Source of the DNA: Mycobacterium sp. 1165178.9
GTDB lineage: Bacteria > Actinomycetota > Actinomycetes > Mycobacteriales > Mycobacteriaceae
DNA: 34,174 bases
Direction of reading: 5' to 3'
Assembly (NCBI RefSeq): GCF_001673555.1
Contig: NZ_LZMB01000298.1
Location: 1 to 34,174 of the forward strand
Shown here: positions 33,183 through 34,174 of the stretch, piece by piece
Position numbering within the stretch: the first letter of the stretch is position 1
Layout of the letters: each line of letters begins with the position of its first letter
Made by a program: the position numbers and the translations under genes
Notes under the pieces: generated by a model
What the model saw: only the letters and a program-made list of their open reading frames with translations
Told to the model about the DNA's origin: nothing
Database searches by the model: none

Positions 33183-34174
33183 TCAGGCCGCGGGGGTGAC
33201 CACGTCCCGATGGAACTCGTCGGCCTTGTCGAAAGCCGGGGTGCAACGGATGGCGATGCCGACGATCGCCATCATCACCGGAATGGTGACCAGCGCCGCC
33301 GCCAGCCCGACCCGGCCGGACAGGTGGCCGATTAAAGGCGGCCCGAGCAGGTAGCCCAGCCAGCCGGTCGCGGCGACGATTGCGATCGCCGATCCGGCGC
33401 CGTTCGCGCTGTAGGCCGCGCTGAAGGCGGTGGGCACCAGCAGCGCCACACCGAGTCCCAGCGCGGCGAAACCGAGCACGCTGACCCAGGCGGTGGCGGC
33501 CACCAGCGTGACGCTCATGCCCACGACGGCCACCAGCGCCAGCGCAGGAAGCAGCCGGCGGGTGGACACCCGCGCCTGCAGTCCGGGTGCGCCGAACCGG
33601 GTGATGACCATCGCACACGTGTAGGCGGCGTAGCTCAGCGCGGCGACGCTCGGGCCCGCGCCGACGACGTTGCGCAGGTAGTTGGCCGACCAGTCGGTGG
33701 CGGCGCCTTCGCACAGAAACGACGCGAACGACACCGCGGCGAGGATCGCCACCGCCGGCGTCAGCCAGGCGCGCCTACCCGGCGCCGACGACGCGGCGGG
33801 GTCGGCCCCGTCGGGGATCAGGCGATGGGTCAGTGGTTCCACCACGATCAGGACGACCAGCCCGAGAGCCGTGAGCTGGGCCGTCAGGCCGACGCCCACG
33901 CTGACGCACGCCGCGCCGATCAAGGCTCCGGCCAACGCCCCGACGCTCCACATGCCGTGGAACCGCGCCATGATCGGAGTCTTGGCGAGCCGCTCGACGG
34001 TGCCGGCCTGGGTGTTCATCGCGACGTCCAGCGCCCCCTGGAACAGTCCCCACAGCGCCAGCGCGCCGAACAGCGCGGCCGCCGATCCGGCCAGGCCCAC
34101 CGTCGCGCCGGCCGCGACATAACCCGCCACCATGACCGGGATCAGCCGGTGGCTGCCCCAGCGGGGCAGCGCCC
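33183..34174 (-). CDS. MFS transporter, C-terminal part (start beyond window edge)
   Basis: The frame stays open to the right edge (residues ALPRWGSHRLIPVMVAGYVAAG precede the first ATG at 34133), so the N-terminal helices are missing. About ten hydrophobic segments are visible, with a central loop of charged residues (HRLIPDGADPAASSAPGRR) between the two six-helix halves. The segment LPRWGSHR resembles the conserved cytoplasmic loop 2-3 of major facilitator proteins. The substrate cannot be inferred; the pattern is like sugar/fucose permease-type or drug exporters. It is convergent with moeA2. Confidence 0.88.
   Translation of the reverse strand, partial: ALPRWGSHRLIPVMVAGYVAAGATVGLAGSAAALFGALALWGLFQGALDVAMNTQAGTVERLAKTPIMARFHGMWSVGALAGALIGAACVSVGVGLTAQLTALGLVVLIVVEPLTHRLIPDGADPAASSAPGRRAWLTPAVAILAAVSFASFLCEGAATDWSANYLRNVVGAGPSVAALSYAAYTCAMVITRFGAPGLQARVSTRRLLPALALVAVVGMSVTLVAATAWVSVLGFAALGLGVALLVPTAFSAAYSANGAGSAIAIVAATGWLGYLLGPPLIGHLSGRVGLAAALVTIPVMMAIVGIAIRCTPAFDKADEFHRDVVTPAA

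Noticed and set aside
31969..33714. 581-codon minus-strand ORF across moeA2 and the MFS gene
   Set aside because: It covers two real genes in other frames and has the arginine/glycine composition of a shadow.

Overview
The window is high-GC actinobacterial chromosome and looks like a slow-growing non-tuberculous Mycobacterium, probably close to the M. avium complex (inference). The grounds are the MmpS/MmpL pair, a PPE protein, GroEL2 with two CIRCE boxes, a RamB-type glyoxylate regulator, and a gene order matching the M. tuberculosis Rv0468-Rv0438c interval read backwards. M. tuberculosis locus tags are quoted from memory as orientation.

Region 1 (1-5.2 kb) is the glyoxylate/acetate block: the 5' end of fadB2, a 56-bp tandem repeat touching the icl stop codon, icl (isocitrate lyase), an acyl-ACP thioesterase, and the divergent regulator ramB followed by an overlapping AhpD-like gene. 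TGCGAA-type repeats lie upstream of both icl and ramB and are good candidate RamB operators. Region 2 (5.2-9.6 kb, minus strand) has a tightly packed run, aldehyde dehydrogenase, DUF779 protein and two small membrane proteins, joined by 1-, 4- and 8-nt overlaps, then lpdC (E3 lipoamide dehydrogenase) and another small membrane gene.

Region 3 (9.6-13.6 kb, plus strand) carries a prolyl oligopeptidase, a small membrane protein, echA2 and an Rv0455c homologue, the secreted protein linked to siderophore export. It converges on region 4 (13.8-18.1 kb, minus strand), tetR-mmpS-mmpL, where both junctions can be read as ATGA overlaps. Region 5 (18.2-24.5 kb) holds a DipZ-like CcdA-thioredoxin fusion, a membrane protein, a DinB-like protein, a VOC protein, an N-acyl-D-amino-acid deacylase-like amidohydrolase, a very short PPE protein and a flavin-binding (PPOX-like) protein.

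Region 6 (24.5-34.2 kb) starts with groEL2 (strong terminator, two CIRCE boxes), then a TetR/SDR divergent pair with an inverted repeat across the promoter. Next come an M24-like peptidase, a cupin, an arginine-rich small ORF and a VOC/Baeyer-Villiger monooxygenase pair. An in-frame 55-codon fossil of a second SDR gene follows, directly upstream of moeA2. A partial MFS transporter runs off the right edge.

Across the window at least ten genes have a TANNNT hexamer ending 6-7 nt before the start codon, the layout of leaderless mycobacterial transcripts. I used this to choose several starts. No tRNA, rRNA, CRISPR array, insertion sequence or phage gene was seen. The most unusual features are the eroded SDR fossil, the orientation and coupling of the tetR-mmpS-mmpL block beside the Rv0455c homologue, the paired RamB operators and the PPE-domain-only protein. 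I did not find a convincing entirely new multi-gene system.
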